Source: Excoecaria cochinchinensis
Taxonomy: Eukaryota > Streptophyta > Magnoliopsida > Malpighiales > Euphorbiaceae
DNA length: 64,000 bases
Assembly: GCA_947683425.1 (NCBI GenBank)
Contig: CANTUQ010000003.1
Location: forward strand, 1,240,001-1,304,000
Direction: 5' to 3'
Below are positions 1-9,457 of the stretch, piece after piece (the first letter of the stretch is position 1; every line of letters starts with the position of its first letter). The position numbers and the translations under genes are program-made. The notes beneath the pieces are model-generated. The model made no database searches. It had not been told where the DNA came from and worked only from the letters and a program-made list of their open reading frames with translations.

Positions 1-711
1 AGATGAAAACTCGAAAAAGAAGGAAGAACTCTGAAAATTCTGGTGTAAAAAAGTCAAATGGAGGCTCTCCCTTATTAGGTTTTCATCCTAAAATATTTAT
101 AGGATGGAAAAAAAATGCCCTAATTAAATTAGGGAAAAGAATTTTATTTTAATCCAATTTCCTGTGTTTTTAATGATAAAATCAGGTTTTATTAATTAAT
201 TATCTAAAAAAAATGTTTTAGAATTTAATTTGGACTCAAAAACCTTAATTTTCGGTGAAAAAACACGTTTTGGGGCGAAAATTAATGAAAAACGGCAGAA
301 TTGGCGAGACTGGGCGCTGGGGAGGGCTGCCGGCTCGCGCTCCGCGCACTGGCAGGCGAGACGGTCGAGCGACGGCTCGCCCATCGCGAGCGATGCCTCG
401 CGTGTCGCTCGCTCGCTCCGCTGGAGCGCTCCGTGCGCAGGCGTTGCGTGCGAGTGCAGCGCCCACGCGCCTGCGCGCTGCCTCGCGGTGGCATTCGCGA
501 ATTTTTTTTTTTTAAATTAACAAAAATACTATAATTTCTAAGCCCCATTTTTCAAATCTAATTTTTAAAATATTGTTTTATTATTTTTTTTTCACTCTAA
601 AATGCAAATTTTACGAGGAAATCACCACTTCCAACCTTTTTGCCTGTGACAAGGCATCTTATCATCATTGGGTAACTCTGATCTGGGCTACCTCAGGACC
701 CGGTGTCTACA
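1..711 (-). mobile_element. Tat/Ogre-type LTR, left end outside the window
   Basis: Read on the minus strand, this begins at base 711 with TGTAGACACCGGGTCCTGAG and follows element A's LTR for several hundred bases. The shared parts include the LTR start, the AT-rich stretch with oligo-A runs, a GC-rich island (about 295-500) and the block around the sequence rc of GGAGGCTCTCCC. The sequence after 711 is not a polypurine tract. It is internal sequence of element C (compare 47890-47970). So this is a 5' LTR or solo LTR that inserted into C. Its other end and its TSD are beyond the window. No gene is present; the short ORFs over the GC island are by-products of base composition. Confidence 0.85.
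295..500. repeat. GC-rich palindromic island inside the LTR
   Basis: About 200 bp of GC-rich DNA sits in an otherwise AT-rich LTR. It is full of short inverted units built on GCGAG/CTCGC, such as GGCTCGCCCATCGCGAGC and GCTCGCTCGCTCCGCTGGAGC. It occupies the same LTR position as the islands at 1346-1680 and 9706-9995, yet its sequence is clearly different, although the flanking LTR aligns. Confidence 0.75.
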
Positions 712-1092
712 ACGTCCTTTCAGATTTTCGTATAATCTTGTGCCTTATTTTTTGCCTGGAATGGACCCAACCCAATCCAGCGGCTTTTATTCGTTTCATT
801 TTTTTGTAGGACAGACTGTCTGTTCCCAGGTTTTTACCCTGCTCTTTGGCCTAACTTTTGGTTAGAGCACAAATTATGGTTTTCATCTATAATGGCCATT
901 TTTTTTTATTGTAAAGAAGGCTGAAGCTGTTACCAAAAATCTTTCAGGCACGATCGGCATGCACTTACGTCTTGGATCATGGTTGCTTAAGCTTGGTTCT
1001 TATAATGAAGGCACTGTAGGATTAGTTTCACAATTAATAACAGGATGAGCCAGCTGAAAGACCCGAGTGATGAAAGTGTTAGAGGGTAGATA
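712..1092 (-). mobile_element. Element C fragment (post-pol region)
   Basis: Internal, decayed Tat-type sequence. Bases 715-800 match the intron of the antisense ORF of element H (47890-47970) and, inverted, A at 8215-8330. The shared landmarks are TTGCCTGGAATGGACCCAAC and AATCCAGCGGCTTTTATT. It is contiguous in origin with 12111 onward, since the five bases GTAAC at 1093-1097 are repeated at 12106-12110 around element A. No coding frame survives. Confidence 0.7.
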
Positions 1093-1345
1093 GTAACTGT
1101 AGACACCGGGTCCTGAGTAAGCCTAGATCGAAGTTACCCAATGATGATAATTGCCTTCACAGGCTTAAAAGGTTAAAAGTGATGATTTTCTCGTCAAATT
1201 TGCATTTTAGAGTGAAAAATTAGAAAATAATAAAAAAATATTTAAAAAATTAATTTCGAAAAATGGGGGCTTAAAATTATGGTTTTTTTAGTCAATTTAA
1301 AATTGAAAAAAAAAATAGGAAAAAATAAAAAAAATAAAAAAAATT

Positions 1346-1680
1346 TTCGGACCGCGAGTGTCGGGCGCGGCAGCGCGCTTGCGGCAGCGCGCAGGCGCGC
1401 TGGCGCCCAGCTCGCAGGCGCCTGGGCGCCCAGCGCGCAGGCGCCCAGGCGCCCATCGCGCAGCGCGCGCAAAGGCGACGCTCAGCGTCGCCGATGCTGC
1501 GCGTCGCTAAAGGCGCGCGCAGCATCGCGCACGCTGAGCGCCGCACGGAGCGCTCGTGCGCGAGCGCCAGTGCGCGAGTTTCGCGCGGAAGCCCACCTCG
1601 CCGCGTGAGTGCCCGTCGCTCTATAGCGACGGGCGGTGCCCCTTGTGGCGACGGTCTCCTGGCCGTCGGTATAGGGTCTG
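1346..1680. repeat. GC-rich palindromic island of A 5' LTR
   Basis: About 335 bp packed with inverted repeats. Examples are a 10-bp-arm dyad at 1611-1634 (GCCCGTCGCT, 4-nt loop, AGCGACGGGC), a 9-bp-arm dyad GGCGACGCT/AGCGTCGCC near 1474-1492, and overlapping GGCGCC/GGGCGCCC units at 1395-1460. The same island occurs at 9706-9995 in the 3' LTR. The short ORFs here are composition-driven and show no protein family. Confidence 0.8.
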
Positions 1681-3630
1681 TTACCCTATTTTCCATTTTT
1701 TCAGCATTTTTTCCGATTTTTTCACCCAAAAATCCGTTTTTATCCCAAAATTAAGGGTTTTTGACTTCAAATAAAATTTCAAAATATTTTTTATAGATTA
1801 TTAATTAATAAAACTTGATTTTATCCCCAAAAATAGAGGAATTTGAATAAAATTAGGTTTGTTTTCCTTAATTAAATTAGGGCAACATTTTCTATTCTTT
1901 AAAAGAGTTTAGGATGAAAAATTAAAAGGGAGCCTCCACTACTTTCTGAAGAGGAGAATTTCCAGAATTCTTCATATTCTATTTTCTCTTCAAAATTTCA
2001 TCTTTCTTTTTTTAATTAATAAGGTTTAATTGAAATTGAAAGATCAATTTTCAATTGTTAATTATTCCAATTAATTTCTTGGTTTTCTCTTCATAAACAC
2101 AAGAAATTAATCATCATTTTGACATCAATTTCTTTTTAATCTCAAGCATACAAATCAATTCCTTTGTTTTTCTCCATAAACAAAGAGAATTAATTTTATT
2201 GCTAATTTTATTCTTTCAAGCAATCTTCCGGAAAATCATCACTTTTCCTTCATCAAATCCAATATTCTGAGGGTAAATATTCTTGGCTCCATTTCTATTT
2301 CATTTCTATTTTATTTTATTTATTCATATCCATTTTATTATTTTTATTGATTTATTTATTGTTTTCATCTATTCATTTGTTGTATTGATTTTATATTTGT
2401 TCCATTTAATTGTTTATATATGATTTGATTTTTATTCATGTGAATATTGTTTTTTTTTTATTCCTAACATGTAAATAATTTATTTTGATTCCTCATTATT
2501 TTTAACATGCAAATAATTAATTAATTTAAATTAATCTTTTTGCCATGTAAATAGTTTGTATTAACTATGAACACATCAATTAACCTTGTTACATATCATT
2601 ATTATTTTCATCATTCCTTTGTTTACTAATTTTTATCATTGTTACATGATTTTATTATCATTTGTTTATTTATTCATTCATTATTTTTCACTTATCATCA
2701 TTTATTTTCATCATGTGTATATTTTCATGTACTAATTAATTAACATGTTTTATTTTATTTTCATCACATCATTTAATCATTTATCATATATAATCCATGT
2801 TTCTCATTTTATTTTGGTTTGTTAATATTTTTTATTCCATTATTATTCTTTTCATATCATCTTACTTTATTTTAATTTGTTATTCATTATTTTGTATGTT
2901 TAATTGATTTAATTGATTGAATCACTAACATTGTTTTAATTGTATTTTGTTTTTATGTCTAAACTCATTTTTTCGCTTGGGCGTTTTTGCGAGCACATCG
3001 GGAGGTCCAAAAAGGCTCATTTGGTTTGTAATATTTTATTTAATTTTGCCATATAATTTTCTTGTAAAATTCTTTATTTAGGCCCGCTAGAAAGAAAATC
3101 ACAAAAACATTTTTATTAATTAACTTGACATTTTTTTTCTAAATAAAAGGGGACCAATGTCCTAGTTTTTCATACCCAAATAAATCATTACATCAAAACT
3201 GTTTCATAATAAATATGCATGCGAGGACCAATGTTCTCACTATTAAAGAATAACCCGTTTTATGCATGTATTTCACTTTTATAAATGGGAGTTGTATTCC
3301 GCTCCTAGTGTTATTGTAATTTATTTTTTAAATGCTTTATTTTGGATTTTGCTTACATTTACCGCTTCTGAAATGAATGAATGCGCCTTCAATTAATTGC
3401 ATCGTGTGGAGAGAGAGCGAATCAATGGTATTAAAATTTGATCATAAAATAATCGAGGTAGAAATAGATGAGAAATCCCGGACCCAGCTCTGGTCTTTGG
3501 GCTCGAGAGGTTAGAGGTTATCCTCCAAAATACTTCTTGGGTCACGAGGCTTTAGCGCTAATCCTAGGCCTCATGGCCCAATATGGATAAAATGCGCAAG
3601 TCTTAGGCTCTCCGAGGCGAGAGAAACTTT

Positions 3631-3657
3631 CCCAATGTTCTATTGGGTGGCGACTCC
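3631..3657 (+). promoter_or_regulatory. LTR hairpin plus PBS-like motif (A, 5' LTR)
   Basis: A stem CCCAAT, loop GTTCT, stem ATTGGG is followed without a gap by TGGCGACTCC. Those ten bases, plus the next A, equal the first 11 bases of A's own PBS (3793). The same arrangement is in the LTRs of B (33891-33917, minus) and C (38605-38635, minus). In C the stem sequence differs but still pairs. This could be a second primer-tRNA contact or another RNA signal in the R/U5 region; the function is inference. Confidence 0.6.
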
Positions 3658-3792
3658 ATGATACCTCCTTGTTGCCCAACATAGACGCACTTGCGATTCA
3701 TTTGCAAGATGCCAACGGACCCGCAAATGCCCCGGTCGCCCACGTGCGGGCGGTCCGAAAGGGCGGCGTTCGGGATCCGGCGCGCGTCACAG

Positions 3793-3810
3793 TGGCGACT
3801 CCACTGGGGA
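3793..3810 (+). promoter_or_regulatory. Primer binding site, tRNA-Arg type (A)
   Basis: TGGCGACTCCACTGGGGA starts 1 nt after the 5' LTR. It is complementary to a plant tRNA-Arg 3' end (CCCCAGCGGAGTCGCCA), with one mismatch within the 17 nt. tRNA-Arg priming is typical of Ogre/Tat elements. Confidence 0.85.
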
Positions 3811-4702
3811 CGTTTATGGTTCGAGATTTCGATTCGAAAATACCTCTTTTAACATTTATGATTAAAATTTAATTCATAAATTCACCTTCTCTCAAATTTG
3901 CATTTGCATATCATTAGAGCCTTAGAATACGCTAGTTTGGTCCCTCTTCTAGCCCCGGTGCGTTCCTGAAGCACCTCCTCATTTTCACTCAATTTGGGGA
4001 AGTGTTAAGGATAATCACCAGCCCAAGCCACGTACCTTAATGGTATATCAAAATGGTGACCCGATCGGTCGTTACGCTCGTGATGAGCTAGACCCGTCGG
4101 CAGGGATCATGCTTGGGTAGCCTTAAAGTAACATCTCCCTTGTCCAAAGCTCATATAATGGCCATAGCTACTTTCCACAGGTGATATGAACCATAATTCC
4201 ATGCTTGCTGTATGGACCCTCATGTATTGGGTGAGTCCAGATGTCTCGCTTGGTAACCTAGCCAAAGGCTTCCATGCCCCGGTAGGGCCATGTCGAAATT
4301 TGTGGAACGTCTAAATACATGACGATCACTATCCATCCGCTTGTACATTAGTATAGGAGTGTTATGCTGTCGGTTTTTCACCGCGCACTATACGTGTCCA
4401 TTGGGTTCCCCGTTAACCCATGGATCAAGCCCACCTAGGAAAGAGACCTCATTACCACGTGTGTGAGAGATATGAGGTTGGAAGGATCTATCTACTTGCA
4501 TGAGTTTGTCTATGTTGCATAGCACGATCATGCATCTTACATGTCATTCATGCATCATCTTAACAGGTATTTTTTGCAGCCATTATAGATTTGTCCAGGT
4601 GGTCTAAAGGTCTTGACAGGTGATTAATTAGCAATTTATTTTCTTTCTGAGGATCAGAATACGTGGGCTCAGAGAACGACAAGTCGTCATCTTTTACAAC
4701 AT
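3811..4702 (+). other. Element A untranslated leader
   Basis: This stretch of about 890 bases has no ORF of note. Parts are shared with the leaders of B (about 33060-33679, inverted) and C (about 37790-38406, inverted). Shared blocks include TTGGGTTCCCCGTTAACCCA (near 4400) and the segment around ACCCGATCGGTCGTTACGC (near 4060). Retention in elements with no coding capacity suggests a cis role such as packaging or dimerisation (inference). Confidence 0.7.
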
Positions 4703-5722
4703 TTGATAGAAAGTAACATGACCAACCCATCAGGAAGACCGGGTGCAACCCATGCCCTCATTATTGATGAAATGGATAGGAGGGCACAAGACTTAGAGAG
4801 CAGGCTGAAAGAATTTGAAGCCAGGTTGAAGACTATAAAGGAAGACTTGGCTGCCACAATGACACCGTCTACCAAGGCACAGCATACTGATTTTTCCATG
4901 CCACAGAGCAAACAGGGTCTAGCTGCAATAGCATACATGCCAAGAATCGGGTTCAGAGGAAAGATGCCTTGTGTTCTGCAGTCAAGGAAAAAAGACATAG
5001 GACATGTTTGTAATGAGGGGTTTAAGAGGACGACACAGGGTGACCCCAAGAAAAGAATGGACATTCTCGAGGAGGCAATTCAGCGATCCAAACGTGCTAC
5101 TGCCCAAGCTGCCAACAAGAAACTCGCCTTGATTACGATAAATTCAGAGAGGAAAAGTGGTCTATGCAGAAGTGACAATACCGTCGGCATTCAAAAGATC
5201 AAAAAAATGCCGGTGGCTGGAGTGGCCCAGAAATATTGCTTTGGTTTTGACGGATCTTTCCCTCAGAGGACGTCAACTAAGCCAACTATGGGTTATGGGA
5301 TAATGGATTCTCATCAGTACCCCACAGGTCTATTTAATGACTGGAAAATCCCGAGGAAGCAAGTCCAAGATCTTGAGCCAGCTAGAATTATTGAAGGGTG
5401 CCTAAGTCAGTGCAATAGCAGCCGAATAAGTGGTGGAGACATGAAGATGCCAGCTAGGGAGGTGACCCGAAATGACTGCATCATCTTAGAAAAGCCTTTG
5501 TCAAAGCATTTTGCCTATTTTGTTAAGCAAGGGAAGTTGCAATCAAAACGAGCTAGACCCTATAAAAGCCAAGGGCGTCCAGGTCATCGGGTAGGTCAAT
5601 ATTGCATCTATCATCAGCAGGCTGGACATGACACTGATGAATGCCGAGCTTTGAGGGAGCGGGTTCAAGGCCTCATCGACAAGGAGTCAAAGGAAGGAAG
5701 GATGGGCCCCGAAGTTAATTAG
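4703..5722 (+). CDS. Gag-like protein of element A, internally rearranged
   Basis: A 339-aa open frame. Residues 20-55 form a charged, likely coiled-coil stretch (MDRRAQDLESRLKEFEARLK) like the N-terminus of Tat-type Gag. The C-terminus contains YCIYHQQAGHDTDEC, a CX3HX4GHX4C zinc-binding-like motif that aligns with YCDYHQHTGHLTDYC in C's gag. It is then followed by a helix, RALRERVQGLIDKES. The central capsid region seen in C (FKMPDIPKFDGTSYP, AVDWYHGL) is not recognisable, so the middle has been deleted or replaced. No protease follows. The ORF starts 912 nt after the LTR; ATG 4703 is the first long in-frame start, and ATG 4718 (MTNPSGRPG) is an alternative. It may be a binding protein for packaging or a decaying remnant. 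Being open fits the young age of A but does not prove selection. Confidence 0.6.
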   Translation: MIESNMTNPSGRPGATHALIIDEMDRRAQDLESRLKEFEARLKTIKEDLAATMTPSTKAQHTDFSMPQSKQGLAAIAYMPRIGFRGKMPCVLQSRKKDIGHVCNEGFKRTTQGDPKKRMDILEEAIQRSKRATAQAANKKLALITINSERKSGLCRSDNTVGIQKIKKMPVAGVAQKYCFGFDGSFPQRTSTKPTMGYGIMDSHQYPTGLFNDWKIPRKQVQDLEPARIIEGCLSQCNSSRISGGDMKMPAREVTRNDCIILEKPLSKHFAYFVKQGKLQSKRARPYKSQGRPGHRVGQYCIYHQQAGHDTDECRALRERVQGLIDKESKEGRMGPEVN

Positions 5723-6060
5723 AGACCGTTGGCAACAACACCTGCGTTGGCAGAAAGAGGAAGATGATAGTTTAGACTCTCTTTCTTAGTTCTGAACTTG
5801 TTTTTAATATTAATGACGTTTTCTAGTTTTATTAGTGAATCAAACAATTTCCTTCATTTGTGTGATGTTTTTAACGATTTCATTACACATGATCATAATT
5901 CATTTATATTTGACATTGGCTCGATTGATGCTACTCTATTTATTCTTGGAACCTCAAAAATCTTGATGGCATCTGACATAACTTTTGAAGAGTGAGAAAA
6001 TTTGAGAGAAATAAAACAAGATACGAAAAAGTCTTTGCCTGGACCCATGAAGATGTGCTT
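5723..6060 (+). pseudogene. PRO-RT spacer remnant (A)
   Basis: Translation of about 5890-6060 gives FDIGSIDATLFILGTSK followed by ILMASDITFEE and then stops. This aligns with the spacer of H before RT (FDIDSSDANPFNLGTSK, ILIASNVTLEE; minus strand, about 53470-53590) and with C at 17065-17330. Gag therefore runs almost directly into this spacer, so the protease is missing. Confidence 0.7.
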
Positions 6061-6769
6061 ATGAAGCTGTCGAAAATGCTATGCTAAACATATCCTAATC
6101 ATGGACAGATGACACAAGAAGCTCAGAAGATTCAAGCTGAAATAGGTAGAAATGGCTGAAAGTGGAGATCCGTCAGTAGGAACAGGACCAAAATTCATAC
6201 TGAAATGCAATGCCCGACTTGATGGAACAACAATAACCCCAATGGTTAAGATGAAAGGTGCACGCATGTGTAAAACTTCAAGATTTGAGCAGAGCTTATT
6301 GGGGAGCGAAAAATATATATAAAAAAAAAATCGTCAAAAGAAAAAGGAAAAGAAAAAAAAAGAAGAACAAATAAAAGAAAAAATAATATATAAAAAAAAA
6401 ACAAAAAAACAAAAAAACGAAAAAAAAAAAAAAAAAAAAAAAAAGAAGAGAGGGAGAAGAAAAGAGAGAATTGATCAGGGGGTAAGCGAATGCTATTTGG
6501 AGGCAAGGTCTCCTCAAATCCCGTTGATTTACACATGCTTGTATTTTGCCTTTTTTCTTGATGACCAAAAAGGACCACGAAGATTGTATCGACTTGCAAT
6601 AGGTACAGGTTGCTCGAGCTTGGAAGAAGACATCACAGGAAAGGTGTTCCTTGCAATCCCAACGAATAGGGTCATGCCAAGGCAGCCTCCTACTCTACAC
6701 ATGGGTCAAGTGCGAAAGAGCAATTCATGGTTAAAGTTAGGAAACTGCTCCAGAGGTGACATTAAGGAC
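6061..6769 (+). other. Non-coding decayed interior of A with A-rich tract
   Basis: Bases 6310-6465 are almost pure A with scattered G/C, including an unbroken A run of more than 20 near 6422-6444. Reverse-strand ORFs here are poly-Phe/Leu artefacts. No domain is visible in the remainder; RT and RNase H should lie hereabouts in an autonomous relative but do not. Confidence 0.6.
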
Positions 6770-7275
6770 CACAAGTCCTCTCTGTGTTTCCCTCAAGCTA
6801 ATGGGGCAAGAGAGGCTGCTAACAAGGAGATCTCAACCAAGTAGATCCAAAACTACAAAGGTTGGACAGAGAAGCTGTCTTTCCCATTCCCAGGCAAGAG
6901 AATCACCATTATAACCTCTAAAAAATTCACCTTTTATAAGGGGGGCAGAGGCAGTATATCCGAGCGTGGTGGAGATCAAATCTTTAAGCACAACCATGGA
7001 AGCCTAAATTTTTAGAAGTCAGCTAGTGCAACAATGGCATCAGCAGTTAAACACATCAGACAAGGATAGATCAAGAGATCATCCAGGAAGGAAGCCAAAA
7101 AGCCACCGTGAAAAGAGGGAGATTCTATCTTTCAGCAAATGAGTATAATGCGGCAAGTTCAAGCCGATATGAGAAGGCTCCGTTGTTTTTCAGAGACGGT
7201 TATCCAGGATAGCAATGACAGAAGTGGTGAAGATGATCAGTATTAGTAGACTCAAAAATGGGTCCATGGCTAAAG
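6770..7275 (+). pseudogene. Integrase core and pol C-terminus remnants (A)
   Basis: Near 6790-6840 the translation FPQANGAREAANKEIS matches the integrase motif HPQANGAVEAANKNV of H, which carries the catalytic Glu. Bases 7190-7270 align with the end of H pol (GDGNEFKEPVNIDRMKRFHG, minus 48934-49000) but frames are broken. These are scraps of pol with no function expected. Confidence 0.65.
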
Positions 7276-7659
7276 ACTTAAAAATCAAAAGAAGGGAATA
7301 AAAGCCCGCGGGTCGAAAACCGAAAAAGGCGGCCTTGCTAAAATTGGGCGCCTCGTCAGGGTGAAAACCGGAAAAAAGGCATCCTGGTAAAAAATTAGAG
7401 GCTTGAGAGAAAATATCCAATCAAGAAAACCCGAGAGGGCTGATTGGTAACAGGAGTTGATGCTATCAAGATTTGGCTCTATGAATGAATGCAGTTTGAC
7501 ATTTTCGAATCAGTGTTAAATGGTGATTACGTATATTGAAATTGTATTGAAACAAGCACAATGTTGTGAAATGAAATAAAACTAAATTCATTCATTGATA
7601 TTATTTCCTAGTTCTGTCCTAAAAAGGAAGATATTGCTTAAAGTCTATACAAATCTGAA
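7276..7659 (+). other. Post-pol untranslated segment of A
   Basis: No gene is seen. The CGGGTCGAAAACCGAAAAAG and CCCGAGAGGGCTGATTGGTA blocks match, inverted, element H at 48740-48905, just downstream of its pol stop. This marks the pol/3' region boundary. Confidence 0.6.
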
Positions 7660-7884
7660 CTAGTCCTTACTACGGCTCTCGCCGGCCAGGTGCCTTAGTG
7701 GCCAAGTCCTATTATCAATTGCAGGGCTAGGTGTCCATTTTCTATATATACACTGGTTAAAGTTACAGAATGACTCCCAAAAAAAAAAGAGGTATAGTAG
7801 TTTTTCTAGAAGTCCAGTCCAATAATATGGAGAAGCAAAGGCTAAAGACAAGACTTCACCTCGAAAGGATAGGGAACGTCTCAC
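7660..7884 (-). pseudogene. Antisense extra-ORF remnant of A (C-terminal end)
   Basis: The minus-strand frame contains SPAIDNRTWPLRHLAGESRS. This aligns with SPESDNRTRQLKHLAGESSS at the end of the plus-strand extra ORF of H (48470-48540). H is a minus-strand element and A is plus, so in both cases this gene runs antisense to pol. Only about 70 codons survive in A. Confidence 0.65.
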
Positions 7885-8088
7885 TACATCGTTAATCCCT
7901 CTAAGTTATCAAGCACAATAGATGGTTTCCAAGAACCAGATCCCTATCTGCTACTTCACCCAATCTAGCAACACATTTATCAAGATATGCCATACAATGC
8001 AACCGATGCTAAAGAGAAAATGTCTCAGAGAATAACTGCTGATTACCCTAAGAAGGGGCTTTAATGGTAGCTCCAACTTTTCCTGCAG

Positions 8089-8125
<37 letters not shown>

Positions 8126-8785
8126 AACAAAGAAGGCCGTTAGAGATGAAAACCGTAACTGGCTCTCTAAGCAAAAGTTAGGCCAAAGGGCAGGGTGAAA
8201 ACCTGGAAATAGGCAGTCTGCCCTACAAAAAAAAAATAAAATAAAAAAATAATAAAAGCCGCTGGATTGGGTTGGGTCCATTCCAGGCAAAAATTAGGCA
8301 AAGGGTTGTGTGAAAATCCCCTAAGGGACGCATTTCCCGCAAAGAAAAGCTAGTGTGAAAATCCACAAGGGACGCACTACCTTTAAAACAATGACGTTCA
8401 ATGCCTGGAGCAATAGGGCGACGGTATTTCGGATGATCTTCTTTCAATCATATAACATACAATACAGAACATGAAAAAGAATCCCGGGTAAATGATCATT
8501 GACCAGGGGGGCAAGGATATATACCGGACATCTCTTTCAGGAAACTTGTCGACGATCCTCAGGATTCAGGGGGCATTGTAGAGCAGGAAGGCTACAACCT
8601 CAGCGAACCATGGACCACCTAGGGCACAGTCTATACATTGTTGCAAGCATTTGCATTCCATATCATGCACACGTGATTTCTTGTATATTCCTATGCATAC
8701 AATCTTGCAGGAGAAATCGGCGGGGAACACCAACAAAAGCCGAGTGACGACACAAGTCCAAACATCTAAAGGAGCACAGTTCCAA
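7885..8785 (-). other. Remnants of antisense ORF and its intron (A), with poly-A run
   Basis: Bases 8150-8395, inverted, match the intron of the antisense ORF of H (47825-48019) and C at 712-890, including twin blocks of GTGTGAAAATCC-GGGACGCA. A run of about 32 A lies at 8092-8123. No intact reading frame is present. Confidence 0.55.
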
Positions 8786-9310
8786 AATTCACAGCGGTTA
8801 GCACGATGGCGGCACAACCCACAAGAGGTTAGCACGACCACGGCACTACCAATTCACAGCGGTTAGCACGATGGCGGCACTACCCACAAGAGGTTAGCAC
8901 GACCACAGCACTACCAATTCACAGCGGTTAGCACGATGGCGGCACTACCCACAAGAGGTTAGCACGACCACGGCACTACCAATTCACAGCGGTTAGCACG
9001 ATGGCGGCACAACCCACAAGAGGTTGGCACGACCACGGCACTACCACAAATTCACAGCGGTTAGCACGATGGCGGCACAACCCACAAGAGGTTGGCACGA
9101 CCACGGCACTACCGATTCACAGCGGTTAGCACGATGGCGGCACAACCCACAAGAGGTTGGCACGACCACGGCACTACCAATTCACAACGGTTAGCACGAT
9201 GGCGGCACAACCCACAAGAGGTTGGCACGACCACGGCACTACCAATTCACATAGATTAGCATGATGGCGGCACTACCCACAAGAGGTTAGCACGACCATA
9301 GCATTACCAG
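8786..9310 (+). repeat. Tandem array in the 3' UTR of A, 65-bp monomer
   Basis: About eight copies of a 65-bp monomer; repeat starts at 8786, 8851 and 8916 are exactly 65 apart. Each monomer is a dimer of two half-units, GGTTAGCACGATGGCGGCAC and GGTTAGCACGACCACGGCAC. The same half-unit occurs inverted in B at 28795-29285. Arrays before the PPT are a known feature of Ogre-type 3' UTRs and can seed satellite DNA. Confidence 0.92.
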
Positions 9311-9443
9311 CTACAACCAAAAGACAGCAACAGCTATCATTACAATTCCATCAAGCAGGAAGATCGACGCCTCAGGTACGCGTCTCTTTCCTTTTCTTCT
9401 TTGAGTTTAGGCTCACCTAGACACTAGTGTACTAGATTCCCCT

Positions 9444-9457
9444 AAACTGGGGGCAAC
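9444..9457 (+). promoter_or_regulatory. Polypurine tract (A)
   Basis: TAAACTGGGGGCAAC directly precedes the 3' LTR. The inverted equivalents in B (28633) and H (43193) read GTTGCCCCCAATTTTGGGG, so the tract ending in GGGGGCAAC is conserved. Confidence 0.75.

Larger units (their letters stand above)
1098..3791 (+). repeat. Element A 5' LTR
   Basis: This LTR is 2694 bp, TGTAGACACC to CGCGTCACA. Layout: AT-rich start, oligo-A runs (1315-1345), GC-rich palindromic island (1346-1680), then a long AT-rich stretch with ATTTTCATCAT-like runs (2260-2960). The 3' portion holds a conserved hairpin plus PBS-like motif (3631-3657). It is 46 bp longer than the 3' LTR; the surplus is 8 bp near 1390 and 38 bp near 1487-1525, both in the GC island. 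Confidence 0.95.

Noticed and set aside
1..711. 3' LTR of element C
   Set aside because: No polypurine tract or tandem array precedes it; it abuts the antisense-ORF intron remnant directly.
1242..1729. Arg/Ala-rich ORFs on both strands of the GC island
   Set aside because: Open in several frames because GC-rich palindromes lack stops; no conservation with other LTR copies at protein level.
6246..6599. Minus-strand ORFs with apparent membrane segments
   Set aside because: Poly-Phe/Leu translation of an A-rich tract.
8786..9310. Regularly spaced repeats resembling a CRISPR array
   Set aside because: The whole 65-bp unit repeats, there are no unique spacers, and it sits in a plant retrotransposon 3' UTR.
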